This document shows, one piece after another, positions 1 to 8,765 of a DNA stretch of 64,000 nucleotides; the first letter of the stretch is position 1; every line of letters begins with the position of its first letter. This stretch comes from Mycolicibacterium moriokaense. GTDB lineage: Bacteria > Actinomycetota > Actinomycetes > Mycobacteriales > Mycobacteriaceae. The stretch is from positions 1 through 64,000 of the forward strand of contig NZ_QJJU01000014.1 in the NCBI RefSeq assembly GCF_003201655.1, in the 5' to 3' direction. The notes below the pieces were generated by a model. That model saw only the letters and a list, made by a program, of their open reading frames with translations, made no database searches and was not told the origin of the DNA. The translations under genes were made by a program, and so were the position numbers.

Positions 1-66
1 CCGCAGTTCAGCACAGGTTTCGAAAGAAGACGCAGCAGCTGTCGGACGCACCGCCGAACGGGGCCC

Positions 67-835
67 TGATTCATCTAATGCAATATGCGGTACTTCTTCA
101 TGGATAATAGAGATTATCCACGATATCCGGCGCATTATAGTCAACGGGGAGTGGCTAAACACTCTGGCCCACACGATAATTCAGTACCAACGCCATTCGC
201 ATCAAGGGTCACTCTAGCGTAGCCAAAGGGGCATCCGCGGCCGTGATGGTCGAGCGAATTCATCGGCGCATCGCTTGCTGCTAAAGCCGCCTCAACAGAC
301 CATCGATCGGGCGGATCATGTGGCGATCACGCGATGCGCATTGGGGTGACGGCCAACGTCGGTGGAGATCCAGAGAGAGAGTCCGGTATCCAGTCGTTCG
401 CCTTGTGGCCTGGCTATCCGACGAGCTCGCTCGCCGCTTGGGCTATGCGGAATAGCCTTGTGCCCCAACGACGTATCCAGGTTAGATACGTCACCGTGAC
501 GAAAATGCGTGGCTACAGCTGTACCGCCGAAGTCCCAGTCGTGTCGGTCAGTGCGGTCGTGGAAGATTTCCCTCACGGTTCCTCTGCCATATCCCGACCG
601 CGACCACAGTCGCAATCGCGCCCGCGGCCGACTCGAGTCAGAGCCGCATGACCTTGGCGGATGGCCACTTTCGCGTCTTCGCGGAATATCACCCGGATCG
701 GACAACTCTCACGTTCTCCCGGACTACTCTCAAATTTTCGCAGATCGGACACTGCTGCGTGGCAGAACGCTTAAGCACGAGCACATTGGAACCCATTGCG
801 AGACAACTAATTTCGCTGATAATAGTGATTATGGT
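67..835. repeat. Left arm of a large imperfect inverted repeat
   Basis: This arm reappears in reverse complement at about 1030-1645. The match covers the TGATTCATCT outer end, the stretch around 334-560 (which translates to nearly the same peptide in both arms, so the arms are recent copies) and the inner segment near 752-835. An extra segment at about 620-745 is missing from the other arm. The arm carries two dif-like cores, one near each end. No convincing gene lies here: reading frames in the arm are unlike known families. It may be a plasmid maintenance or recombination region. Confidence 0.75.
101..120. other. dif-like XerC/XerD core site
   Basis: A palindrome of form TGGATAA-N6-TTATCCA with spacer TAGAGA. 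ATAA-N6-TTAT is the core layout of dif and pdif sites used by XerC/XerD-type tyrosine recombinases. The same 7-9 bp arms occur at 39541-39564 and 63980-63997. Recombinase use is inferred. Confidence 0.5.
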
Positions 836-836
836 C
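815..836. other. dif-like core site, second subtype
   Basis: GATAA-TAGTGA-TTATG. This core, including its six-base spacer, is repeated exactly at 43069-43084. It sits at the inner end of the left inverted-repeat arm, opposite a related core at 1030-1048. Confidence 0.45.
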
Positions 837-908
837 AACTCGCTGCGCCGAACACCGCGACCACCGGGTAGCGCTGTTCTCGGCTCAGCGCCGACCTGAA
901 TCGTCGTC

Positions 909-962
909 ATGTATTGGACAGGGAAGTCTGGCGAGATGTATTGGACAGGGAAGTCTGGCGAG
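909..962. repeat. 27-bp perfect tandem duplication
   Basis: A 27-bp unit beginning ATGTATTGGACAGGG occurs twice back to back (909-935 and 936-962). It lies in the spacer between the arms of the large inverted repeat. No function can be assigned. Confidence 0.85.
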
Positions 963-1029
963 ACTCTGAGAGTCCGGCATTATCATCGCTTCAAAACGAT
1001 TGTGTCCCAGCATATTATCGCGTTACCTG

Positions 1030-1645
1030 ACATAATATCAGTTATCAGCGGAATCGGTTGTTGTGCAATGAGTTCCAATGTGCTCGTGCTTAACCGTTCT
1101 GCCAGCAGCGATTACGACGTGTGGTCGCGGTCGGGATATGGCAGATGGAACCGTGAGGGAAATCTTCTACAACCGCACTGACCGGACTTCGGCGGTACAG
1201 CTGTAGCCACGCATTTTCGTCACGGTGACGTATCTAACCTGGATACGTCGTTGGGGCACAACGTTATTCCGTATAACCCAAACGGCGAGCGAGCTCGTCG
1301 GATAGCCAGGCCACAAGGCGAACGACTGGATACCGGACTCTCTCTCTGGATCTCCACCGACGTTGGCCGTCACCCCAATGCGCATCGCGCGATCGCCACA
1401 TGATCCGCCCGATCGATGGTCTTTTGAGGCGGCTTTAGCAGCAAGCGATGCGCCGATGAATTCGCTCGACCATCACGACCGCGGATGCCCCTACAGTGAC
1501 GCTCAATGCGAATGGCGTTGGCACTGAATTATCGTGTGGGCCAGAGTGTTTAGCCACTCCCCCATAACCATAATTTCCACCGGATATCGTGAATAATCTC
1601 TATTAACCACGAACAATTGCTCCGTTTTCATCAGATGAATCACGG
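1030..1645. repeat. Right arm of the large imperfect inverted repeat
   Basis: Reverse-complement copy of 67-835 with scattered substitutions and an internal deletion relative to the left arm. It contains an inner dif-like core (1030-1048, ATAA-TATCAG-TTAT) and an outer, decayed one (1590-1607, ATAA-TCTCTA-TTAA). Its outer end TTCATCAGATGAATCA also occurs at 49531-49547, which suggests fragments of this element are scattered in the replicon. Confidence 0.75.
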
Positions 1646-1893
1646 ATACGGCGTCGCTGCATCGGTGGCCAGCTGGCTCTCGTGACGAAGACTGTTGCTG
1701 AGCGGAGGATTTGGGCTCATTTGCCGCCTGTCTCGGATTGCCTGCGCCCGGCGTGCTGCCGACACTCCGGGCGAACTGTCTCGACGCTGATGCACTTACC
1801 TGCAGTGATATGGCGATAATTCACTGGATGATTCAATGATGCGTTGGATGAGACAGGTCTAAAGTCGATTCTGCCCGACAACAGGAGCTGAGG

Positions 1894-2273
1894 TTGACCC
1901 GCTCTAAAGCCGACCGGGCGATCGTTCTTGCTGAATTCGGGGAACTTCGCCGTCAAGCCCCATCAACCAAGACGCGGGTGGCGATCGTAGCACTCGCGCG
2001 ACGAGTCGCCCTGGCCAACAACACCGTTCGCCGCCGATCCGGGACATCGCCGCACAGATCGCTATCGAAGTACGCCTATCACCCACCCCATTCGCCGACG
2101 GCGTCGCCTAAACCGCCACCAGCGAGGCCAAACTGCGACAGCGCAACCGAGATCTACAAGAGAATCTCGACCTGGCGATCGTCGCCAACCAACGCCTGAC
2201 CCTCGAAAACCACAGACCCTGTCAAGAACTCGACACAGCAGGTGTCGTCACGTCGATCCGGCCAGGACACTGA
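1894..2273 (+). pseudogene. Decayed small recombinase-accessory protein (DUF6262/TnpC-like)
   Basis: The frame opens with a short Lys/Arg-rich N-terminus (MTRSKADRAIVLAEF). After a frame change near 2035 it continues as an Arg/Gln-rich helix with residues KLRQRNRDLQENLDLAIVAN, ending at 2273, with at least one in-frame stop between. Such helices are typical of the small coiled-coil proteins that accompany recombinase-type mobile elements. The frame disruption makes it a pseudogene. The family assignment is from residue pattern only. Confidence 0.35.
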
Positions 2274-2499
2274 ACTAGTTCAGTCCACGATCGGTAAATG
2301 TAGCGCCCAGGCGCCCCGCCGGCCGCGGACCCCGCCACCGGAATCGGCACCGCGCGCGATTGAATGTTTGGGGGACGAGTTTCAGCCGCCAATGACGCAT
2401 ACTGCTGTATGGCGGCGACTGCGATGGGCTGCATCGGCCGTCTCCGCAAGGCGACAGGGAGGCCACCGCGATGTTATACAGCTTGCGTCCTGGTGTCCC

Positions 2500-2895
2500 C
2501 CTGTCGCCGCCCCATCACCCGGATTGGGACTTTTGGACTCGCCGCGCTGCCCCCGGGCGCGCGCACATCAGGATTGGTGAGACGATCCGTAAGGTCGTCG
2601 ATGACGCGGGCGACGCGCCTGGCGCGGTTGTTTGGGCACGGCCAAGCCGTGGCCGGCCAGTGCGGCGCGAGCCGCCCCGGCGGCAGCGCGCGGCCCGATC
2701 CGGGCGGCTGACCTCGGCCACCTCGATGTCCACGGCCGGCAGGACCCGGGTCAGGCCCGCGCCGTAGCTGGAGGTCCCTTCCACCCCGGCGATCGCGACG
2801 GTGCCAAAGCTTCGGGCCCATCGGGTCGCGTCGTCATAGCCCGCTGGGCTCGTCGGGAACTCGGCGTCTGCCAACGGTTTTCCGGCGTCGAACTA
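2500..2895 (-). pseudogene. IS110-family transposase remnant
   Basis: Reading leftward from about 2895, the frame gives an N-terminal segment with DAEFPTSPAGY, GVEGTSSYGAGL and EVSRPDRAARCRR, the order seen in the DEDD domain of IS110 transposases. A frameshift then gives AARAALAGHGLAVPKQ, another IS110 signature. The catalytic C-terminal serine region is absent. No intact ends are visible, so this is a dead fragment, abutting a truncated methyltransferase. Confidence 0.6.
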
Positions 2896-3156
2896 CACCG
2901 CGTTGTCCGACCCGGCGGCGAACTTCGATTCAATGAACACGTTGCCTCGGCTCAATCGGTTCGCAGAGTCCTGGAGCGAACAGCTGACGTGACCGTGTGG
3001 CCGTTGCTCTCCGGCGGCTGCCATCTAGGACGCGACACCGGAAAAGCATTCGAGGACGGCGGCTTTCGCGTCGAACACGTCGACCGGTTCGTGTTCAGCG
3101 TGTCAGCGCTCGATCCGCCAAAGAGCCACATTCTCGGGACGGCCCGCCGGATCTGA
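2890..3156 (+). pseudogene. C-terminal fragment of a class I SAM methyltransferase
   Basis: Only the C-terminal third remains. It starts at the conserved VVRPGGELRFNEHV strand and runs through the GGCHLGRDT segment to LGTARRI and a stop. The intact methyltransferase at 31140-31790 has the matching motifs VLKPGGQLRFFEHV and GGCHLNRDS. The SAM-binding N-terminus is missing, and the upstream frame runs into the IS110 remnant, so an insertion or deletion probably truncated it. Confidence 0.65.
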
Positions 3157-3157
3157 G

Positions 3158-3625
3158 CTAAACGGACGCCTGTTCGGCAACCGTCTTGATTCGGTTCAAG
3201 GTCTCTTGGATGCCGCGACGGAGTTGCTTGTCGCGCGGGATGGGCACTTCGGCGATACGGTTCGCGATCGGGCACCACAGAAAACGGTACGACTCGATCA
3301 CCTCCGCACCGGCCCCGACTTGCCCAATTTGGTAGCGCCACAACGTTTCTTCGCGGCCGTTTTTGTGCAGGATCGTGAACGCGAACTCCCGTCCGGGATC
3401 GGCGACCGTGACGATCGCATCGGTGTGCCAGCGGACTTTGCCCAGCCTGTTGTGGCCGCGGAAGCGGGCTCCGACCACGGCGGTGGTGGCGCCGTCGAGC
3501 CATTCGCAGCGGTAGCACTCCGGGCTCCAGTCGCCCATGCGGGCGATGTCGCTGATGAGTTCGTAGACCGTCAGCGGTGCGGCGTCGATCTCGATTCGTG
3601 CCTCACCGGTCGTCGCGGTTGCCAA
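3158..3625 (-). CDS. SRPBCC-family protein (polyketide cyclase/dehydrase-like)
   Basis: A 155-residue protein of the usual length for a single START/Bet v1-like helix-grip domain. It begins EARIEIDAAPLTVYELISD, the standard first strand and helix of SRPBCC proteins, followed by the MGDWSPEC segment and a long C-terminal helix (RRGIQETLNRIKTVAEQ). These domains bind hydrophobic ligands or lipids in a cavity. The ligand cannot be predicted. It is convergent with the methyltransferase fragment and divergent from the ArsR-rhodanese gene, separated by about 130 bp, so it is probably not part of the sulfur operon. Confidence 0.8.
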   Translation of the reverse strand: MATATTGEARIEIDAAPLTVYELISDIARMGDWSPECYRCEWLDGATTAVVGARFRGHNRLGKVRWHTDAIVTVADPGREFAFTILHKNGREETLWRYQIGQVGAGAEVIESYRFLWCPIANRIAEVPIPRDKQLRRGIQETLNRIKTVAEQASV

Positions 3626-3732
3626 TGCCTCCTCCTTCCTTATGGGCGCGGCGATCTGCGATGCTCGCCTGCCCGTGCTGAGCTGTCGGCATAGGCCAAG
3701 TCTTCCACAACATTGAGGGTTGTGAACAGCTT

Positions 3733-3752
3733 ATTCAAGTATTAGCTTGAAT
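3733..3752. promoter_or_regulatory. ArsR-type operator of the sulfur operon
   Basis: Perfect inverted repeat ATTCAAG-N6-CTTGAAT, ending three bases before the GTG start of the ArsR-rhodanese gene. This is the typical shape of ArsR/SmtB operators, and its position would block transcription. Its closeness to the start codon suggests a very short or absent 5' leader. Confidence 0.65.
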
Positions 3753-3754
3753 AG

Positions 3755-4435
3755 GTGATTATTGATGCGGAGGCCAAGCGTGACTTCAAAGACAATATCT
3801 ACGGCGAGTTCGCCCGCATCGGCAAGGCGCTGGCCAGCCCTCACCGCCTAGAAATCCTCGACGTCCTTGCACAGGGTGAGCGCACAGTCGAATCGCTGGC
3901 CTCGCAGACCGGCCTCTCGGTCGCCAACGCATCGCGGCATCTGCAACAACTGCGGCAGGCCCAACTCGTGCTGACCCGCCGCGAGGGCCTATTCGTGCAC
4001 TACCGGCTGGCCGGACCCGAGGTCGTCAGCCTGGTAGTGGCACTGCGACAGACCGCCGAACAGCATCTCGCCGAGCTGGACCGCGTCGTGCGCGATTTCC
4101 TCGGTGAGCGTGACGACTTCGAACCGGTGACACCCGACGAGCTGTCGCGCCGCATGACCAACGGCGAGGTCGTGGTGCTAGATGTGCGGCCCGAGCAGGA
4201 GTATGCGGCCGGGCATATCGCCGGGGCGCGATCCATACCGGTGGCGGACATATCGGAGCGGCTGGCCGAACTCCCCCGCGAGAAGGAATACGTGGCGTAC
4301 TGCCGCGGGCCCTACTGCGTGTACGCCGACGAAGCGGTCGCGGTGCTGCGCGCAAACGGGCTCAAGGCCCAACGCCTCACCGAGGGTTACCCGGAGTGGT
4401 GGCTCTCGGGGCGGCCAGTGCACACGTCCAAGTAA
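3755..4435 (+). CDS. ArsR-family regulator fused to a rhodanese domain
   Basis: A 226-residue protein with two domains. Residues ~10-95 are a winged helix of ArsR type (recognition helix around SVANASRHLQQLR). Residues ~128-220 are a rhodanese domain (VLDVRPEQEY, GHIAGARSIP) with loop CRGPYC, so the catalytic-position cysteine is C183 and a second cysteine is C188. Such fusions are thought to sense persulfides or related sulfur species through the rhodanese thiol. GTG start at 3755 directly follows the palindromic operator. It heads an operon with a small membrane protein, a CstB-like protein and an MFS transporter, all consistent with persulfide stress control. Confidence 0.88.
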   Translation: MIIDAEAKRDFKDNIYGEFARIGKALASPHRLEILDVLAQGERTVESLASQTGLSVANASRHLQQLRQAQLVLTRREGLFVHYRLAGPEVVSLVVALRQTAEQHLAELDRVVRDFLGERDDFEPVTPDELSRRMTNGEVVVLDVRPEQEYAAGHIAGARSIPVADISERLAELPREKEYVAYCRGPYCVYADEAVAVLRANGLKAQRLTEGYPEWWLSGRPVHTSK

Positions 4436-4462
4436 CGGGTCACCACACGAGGAGGTCTCACA

Positions 4463-4585
4463 ATGATCGGTGTCCTGCTGATTCTCGTTGGCGGACTGGC
4501 CAGCACCACGAACTTCTGCATTCCATCGTTCATTTACAACACCGTCGTGGGTCGACGGCACGCACCAGCGGAACGGAGGGCGTAA
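4463..4585 (+). CDS. Small single-span membrane protein in the sulfur operon
   Basis: A 40-residue open frame: ATG at 4463 with a strong ribosome-binding site (ACGAGGAGG) and stop TAA immediately abutting the ATG of the next gene. Residues 1-15 are a hydrophobic stretch (MIGVLLILVGGLAST), followed by an FCIPSF segment with one cysteine and a basic tail. Tight spacing and the RBS make it very likely translated. It may partner the MFS transporter or the rhodanese proteins. No family is recognised. Confidence 0.6.
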   Translation: MIGVLLILVGGLASTTNFCIPSFIYNTVVGRRHAPAERRA

Positions 4586-5950
4586 ATGGTGGCCGGGGTT
4601 GATCTGGTACCGCTGGTAGACGAAGGACTGGGGAATTCGGCGTACCTAGTCGATCTGGGTGACGGGCGAGCGCTGGTCGTTGACGTCAGCCGCGACCTAC
4701 GCGCCGTTGATGAGGCCGCGGCCAAGCGGGGTTTGACGGTCGCGTTCGCCGCCGATACCCACCTGCACGCCGATTTCCTCTCCGGTGCAAACCAACTCGC
4801 GGCAACCGCTGGAGCGAACGTGCTCGCGTCCGCGGCAGGCCACCGCGAGTTCGCGCACACGGGTCTGCACGATGGTGACGAGGTCGACCTGGGAGGGTTG
4901 CGTCTGCGCGCTCTGCTGACACCTGGACACACCCACGAGCACGTGGCTTTTCTCCTGCTCGACGGCGCCCGAGAAGTCGGAGTGTTTACCGGCGGGTCAC
5001 TCATCGTAGGCTCGGCCGCCCGCACCGATTTGATCTCGGAGGAGCGCACCGACGAACTCACCCGCGCCCAATACGCGTCACTGCGCCGGCTGGCCGACCT
5101 GCCCGGGGACGTGCAGGTGTGGCCCACCCACGGCGCCGGTTCGTTCTGCTCCGCACCGCCAGGCGCCGAACGCACCAGCACCATCGCGATCGAGCTGGCC
5201 ACCAACCCGCTGCTACAAGCCACCGACGAAAACACCTTCGTGGCACAGCTTCTCGGCTCACTGGGCAGCTATCCGCCCTACTTCCGCCGGCTCGGGGAGA
5301 TCAACCGCGTCGGGCCGCCGCTGCTCGACGGTGAGCCGACACTGGCATCACTAAATGTGGACGAAGTGCGGGCGCGACTGGCCGGCGGCGCGGTCCTCAT
5401 CGATGCCCGCCCGGTAGACCGCTTCGCCGCGGTGCACGTGCGTGGGGCAATCTCCATCCCATTGCGGCCGGTGTTCGCCTCCTGGCTGGGCTGGCTCGCG
5501 CCGACCGACCGACCGCTGATCATCGTGGCCGACGCCGACCAACACTCCGCCGAGATCGCCTGGCAGGCCGCGAAAATCGGATACGACAACATCATCGGCG
5601 AACTCGATGGCGCGATGGCGGCGTGGACCGCGGCTGGCCACAACACTGCCAGCGTCCCGTTAACCCGGGCCGGGCAGCTCGACGGTCGCCGGGTCTTGGA
5701 TATCCGCCAGCGATCTGAATACCTCGATGGACATCTGCCCGGCGCGATGCATGTCGAACTCGGCGATATCGCGCACCGCGCCGCAGAGGTGCCTGACGAA
5801 CCCACCGTGGTGATGTGCGGGCACGGTGAACGCGCGATGGGTGCGGCCAGCCTGCTCGAAGCGGCCGGACACCACGACCTCGTCGTGCTCGACGGCGGCC
5901 CCCAGGACTGGGTAGCAGTCACCGGCGGCGACCTGCAGACCGGCGCATGA
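4586..5950 (+). CDS. CstB-like persulfide dioxygenase with tandem rhodanese domains
   Basis: 454 residues, like staphylococcal CstB (about 440). Residues 1-240 are a metallo-beta-lactamase fold of ETHE1 type: H59, H61 and D63 in THLHAD, H115 in TPGHTHEH and H182 in WPTHG are the expected iron ligands and neighbours. The usual TGD aspartate strand reads TGGSLIVG instead. A first rhodanese domain (~255-350) lacks the active cysteine (loop IVADADQHSAE), so it is a pseudo-domain. The second (~360-450) keeps it at C411 (MCGHGERA). CstB oxidises low-molecular-weight persulfides and yields thiosulfate, which fits the upstream ArsR-rhodanese sensor. It overlaps the MFS gene by 4 nt. Confidence 0.85.
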   Translation: MVAGVDLVPLVDEGLGNSAYLVDLGDGRALVVDVSRDLRAVDEAAAKRGLTVAFAADTHLHADFLSGANQLAATAGANVLASAAGHREFAHTGLHDGDEVDLGGLRLRALLTPGHTHEHVAFLLLDGAREVGVFTGGSLIVGSAARTDLISEERTDELTRAQYASLRRLADLPGDVQVWPTHGAGSFCSAPPGAERTSTIAIELATNPLLQATDENTFVAQLLGSLGSYPPYFRRLGEINRVGPPLLDGEPTLASLNVDEVRARLAGGAVLIDARPVDRFAAVHVRGAISIPLRPVFASWLGWLAPTDRPLIIVADADQHSAEIAWQAAKIGYDNIIGELDGAMAAWTAAGHNTASVPLTRAGQLDGRRVLDIRQRSEYLDGHLPGAMHVELGDIAHRAAEVPDEPTVVMCGHGERAMGAASLLEAAGHHDLVVLDGGPQDWVAVTGGDLQTGA

Positions 5951-7212
5951 GCACAACCAGTAGCCAGCCTCGACTGGGGTTGCGCGCCAACCTTTCCCAG
6001 TTCTGTCTGCTGGTCGCGGTCAACGCTCTCGTCGGCGGCATGGTCGGCCAGGAACAAACCGTGCTGCCGTTGTTGGCCAAGCAGGAATTCCACCTGACTG
6101 GCTACACGTTCCTGCTCACCTATGTGTTCGCCTTCGGCATCACCAAGGCCGCCACCAACTACCTCGCCGGCACCTGGTCAGACCGCTTCGGACGCAAGCC
6201 CGTGCTGCTGGCGGGCTGGCTGCTCGCGATTCCCGTTCCGCTGCTGCTGATCTGGGCGCCGTCGTGGGGATGGGTGATCGCGGCCAACGTGCTGCTGGGC
6301 ATCAATCAAGGCCTGACCTGGTCGACCACCGTGGTCATGAAAATCGACCTCGTCGGCCCCCGACAGCGCGGCCTGGCCATGGGATTCAACGAAGCCGCCG
6401 GCTACGGCGCCGTGGCGCTGACCGCGCTCCTGGCCGGCTACCTCGCAGCCCACTATGGTCTGCGACCCGCGCCATTCCTGCTCGGTCTGTCATATGCGCT
6501 GATCGCCCTGGGCCTGTGCGCGGTGTTCGTCCGCGAGACCCGCGGCCACGCCCAGCTGGAAGCCACCCACCACGACATCACCCACCCCGACACCGCCCTG
6601 ACCAACCGGCAGATCTTCCTGCGCACCAGCTTCACCGAACCGGCGCTGTCCTCGGCCAGTCAGGCCGGCCTGGTCAATAACCTCAACTTCGGCCTGTCCT
6701 GGGGTCTGTTCCCAATTCTGTTCGCCACCACCGGCATGGCCGTCGACCGCATCGGAATCCTGATCGCCGTCTACCCGGCCGTGTGGGGTGTGGGCCAACT
6801 CGCCACCGGTGCCTTGTCGGACCGCTGGGGCCGCAAGCACCTCATCACCGCCGGCATGCTCACCCAGGCCGCCGCGCTGGCCCTGATCGCAATCGACACC
6901 ACGTTCACGTGGTGGCTCGCAGCCGCCGCGCTGCTCGGTGCCGGCACCGCGATGGTCTACCCGACCCTGCTGGCCGCCGTCGGCGACGTCGCCCACCCCC
7001 TGTGGCGGGCCCGCGCCGTGGGCGTCTACCGACTCTGGCGCGACAGCGGGTACGCCGCAGGCGCTATCGTCGGCGGCCTCACCGCCGACCTGTGGGGGCT
7101 GCGCGCCGCCATCTGGACCGCCGCCGCCATCACCGTCGCCTCCGGACTCGCCGTCGCGGTGCGCATGTACGAAACCCACCCCGCCAGCGCAAGAACCGAC
7201 ATCGGTAACTGA
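5947..7212 (+). CDS. MFS transporter, last gene of the sulfur operon
   Basis: 421 residues with about 12 hydrophobic segments. It has the MFS loop 2-3 signature DRFGRKPVLL in the first half and the repeated DRWGRKHLIT in the second half, as expected from the internal duplication of MFS proteins. Start ATG overlaps the stop of the CstB-like gene (ATGA), so it is translationally coupled. The context suggests export of a sulfur oxyanion such as sulfite or thiosulfate, but the sequence alone does not show substrate. A stem-loop follows at 7216-7243. Confidence 0.85.
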   Translation: MSTTSSQPRLGLRANLSQFCLLVAVNALVGGMVGQEQTVLPLLAKQEFHLTGYTFLLTYVFAFGITKAATNYLAGTWSDRFGRKPVLLAGWLLAIPVPLLLIWAPSWGWVIAANVLLGINQGLTWSTTVVMKIDLVGPRQRGLAMGFNEAAGYGAVALTALLAGYLAAHYGLRPAPFLLGLSYALIALGLCAVFVRETRGHAQLEATHHDITHPDTALTNRQIFLRTSFTEPALSSASQAGLVNNLNFGLSWGLFPILFATTGMAVDRIGILIAVYPAVWGVGQLATGALSDRWGRKHLITAGMLTQAAALALIAIDTTFTWWLAAAALLGAGTAMVYPTLLAAVGDVAHPLWRARAVGVYRLWRDSGYAAGAIVGGLTADLWGLRAAIWTAAAITVASGLAVAVRMYETHPASARTDIGN

Positions 7213-7215
7213 CGA

Positions 7216-7243
7216 CGAACGGTTGGTAGTCATTTGCCGTTCG
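7216..7243 (+). terminator. Stem-loop after the sulfur operon
   Basis: CGAACGG and CCGTTCG form a 7-bp perfect stem around a 14-nt loop, three bases after the MFS stop codon. There is no T-tract, which is usual for mycobacterial terminators. Confidence 0.45.
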
Positions 7244-7285
7244 CGCACACTTGCCGACGCGGCGACTTCTGTCGATACACGACGG

Positions 7286-7515
7286 CTATGGGGTCACGCG
7301 ATTGGTGCGCGTTCCAGCAGTACAGGATGTCCACCCAACCCCTGCGGGATCGGGTAAAAGGCGTAGTGGGTACCAAGGGTCCACGGCAACCACATGCGCG
7401 CCGTCGGCCAAATGATCCGACGCCACCACGTGCATCGTTCTGGCTCGGTCTTCCAGCACGCTCACCACACCACTCTCCGCGGCGACATAGAGGCGAGCAG
7501 CCTCGAACCAAGCCG
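7286..7515 (-). pseudogene. Uncertain decayed coding remnant
   Basis: Between the sulfur operon and the YnfA-like gene the minus strand reads a protein-like segment with RLYVAAESGVVSVLEDRAR and ADGAHVVAVDPWYPLRLL, without a plausible start and with no recognisable full domain. It may be the tail of a lost gene. Nothing else is seen in this roughly 270-bp stretch. Confidence 0.2.
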
Positions 7516-7845
7516 TTATGCGCTGCGCGGTGCGTACATGATGACAGCGACGCCGATCAGGCAGATGAGGGCTCCGGTGATGTCCCATCGGTCTGGCCGG
7601 AATCCGTCGAGCGCCATGCCCCAGGATCCGGCGACGAAGATGCCGCCGTACGCGGCAAGGATCCGGCCGAAGTGTGCGTCGGGTTGCAGGGTCGCGACGA
7701 AGCCGTACACGCCGAGCGCGACGATGCCGGTGCCCATCCAGATCCAGCCGCGGTGTTCACGGATGCCCTGCCAGATCAGCCACGCGCCACCGATTTCGGC
7801 GATCGCGGCCAGGACGAATAGCAGGATGGAACGCGTCACGGTCAT
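7516..7845 (-). CDS. YnfA/UPF0060 family membrane protein
   Basis: 109 residues with four hydrophobic helices, the standard length and shape of UPF0060. It carries family landmarks EIGGAWLIWQGIREHRGWIW near the N-terminus, VYGFVATLQPDAHFGRILAAY in the middle and GGIFVAGSWGMALDG towards the end. The family is a small inner-membrane transporter-like group related in topology to small multidrug transporters; function is not established here. It is the last gene of a leftward run that starts in the mercury locus. Confidence 0.85.
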   Translation of the reverse strand: MTVTRSILLFVLAAIAEIGGAWLIWQGIREHRGWIWMGTGIVALGVYGFVATLQPDAHFGRILAAYGGIFVAGSWGMALDGFRPDRWDITGALICLIGVAVIMYAPRSA

Positions 7846-7917
7846 GGCGCCGACCCTACGAGACCACTACCCGCTTCGCGCTGCTAGCCGGCGGTGTCGT
7901 CGGTTCAGGGTTGACGA

Positions 7918-8451
7918 TCACGTGGCTGCCGGGCGGGATCGGTACAGGTATGCGCTGCCGATGAGGGTGGCGACCCGTAGTGCGGCGATCACGCCGGCCA
8001 GGGCGCCCAGCCAGATACGGTCGGCCCCGATCTGGTGGTTGATCTCCAGGACGTCGAGGACCAGCGCTGCCGCCGTGAACGCCACCACGATCGCAATGAC
8101 CGGCCGGTTTGGGCGCAGCCACACCGCGACCGCGAGGGCGACCGACGCGACAGCCCCCAGGGCCACCACCCATAGTGATTCGGCATTGATCCCGGTCAAC
8201 CGTTCGGCGGCCTCGCCACGGCGGTTGCCAGGTGCGGTCCCGGGTTCGGCGTGGGTGCCTTCGGTGGACTTGTTGTGATGGCTCTCCTGCTGCTCCCCGG
8301 TGGCCGCGACGACGGGGTGCTCGGCGCCGGACTCGGTGTGCCGTTCCAGCAGGATTCCGACGACCAAGAGCGCGGCCGCGGCCACAAGCAGCACGGCCAC
8401 GGCCGCCGCCACCCGGCGGCGCACACCGGACGCCGCACGGGTTGAGGTCAC
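7918..8451 (-). CDS. Hypothetical membrane protein of the mer locus
   Basis: About 177 residues from GTG at 8451, chosen because it overlaps the stop of the MerT-like gene as GTGA. One N-terminal transmembrane helix (VAAAVAVLLVAAAALLVVGI) is followed by a polar His-containing loop (ESHHNKSTEGTHAE), then three more hydrophobic helices. I do not recognise a family. Coupling to the MerT-like and MerR genes suggests a role in membrane handling of mercury or another soft metal, with the His-rich loop on the outside. A longer start at 8508 is possible. Confidence 0.6.
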   Translation of the reverse strand: MTSTRAASGVRRRVAAAVAVLLVAAAALLVVGILLERHTESGAEHPVVAATGEQQESHHNKSTEGTHAEPGTAPGNRRGEAAERLTGINAESLWVVALGAVASVALAVAVWLRPNRPVIAIVVAFTAAALVLDVLEINHQIGADRIWLGALAGVIAALRVATLIGSAYLYRSRPAAT

Positions 8452-8765
8452 GGTCCCGGCCGAAACATGTTCGCCTGCAGCGTCTCGGGCTCCGGATCGG
8501 ATCGGCACCCGCGGTCAGCGCCGTCGCTGCACGTGTCCTTGGTGCGGAGGCGGCGAATCCAGACCGCTGCCGCGGCGGCACCGACCACGAGCAGCAGGAT
8601 CGCCAGCGGGGCCAGGCATGAGTCGTGCAGGACGGCGAGACCGCCACCGACGATGCTGCCGGCGGCCAGCAGCGGCAGCGCGCAGCACCCGACACACGCC
8701 AACGCGGCCAGCCCGATCGCCGGCAGTCCCCGCCGTTTGGCGTTGCGTTCCAGTGGGTTAGGCAT
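8448..8765 (-). CDS. MerT/MerF-like small metal-transport membrane protein
   Basis: About 105 residues with two hydrophobic helices. The first has the vicinal cysteine pair in GLAALACVGCCALPLLAAG, the feature that receives Hg(II) in MerT and MerF. A further cysteine lies between the helices (HDSCLAPL), and the C-terminal tail has two more (KDTCSDGADRGC). ATG at 8765 overlaps the merR stop; GTG 8774 is an alternative. It lies directly after a MerR gene, supporting mercuric-ion uptake, although no mercuric reductase is present in the window to use the ion. Confidence 0.65.
   Translation of the reverse strand: MPNPLERNAKRRGLPAIGLAALACVGCCALPLLAAGSIVGGGLAVLHDSCLAPLAILLLVVGAAAAAVWIRRLRTKDTCSDGADRGCRSDPEPETLQANMFRPGP

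Noticed and set aside
316..705. Overlapping frames of 105-129 codons in the left inverted-repeat arm
   Set aside because: The same peptide is read in both arms only because the DNA is duplicated; no RBS, no known domain, and the frame is Arg/Ser-rich on one strand, as expected from GC-rich noncoding DNA.
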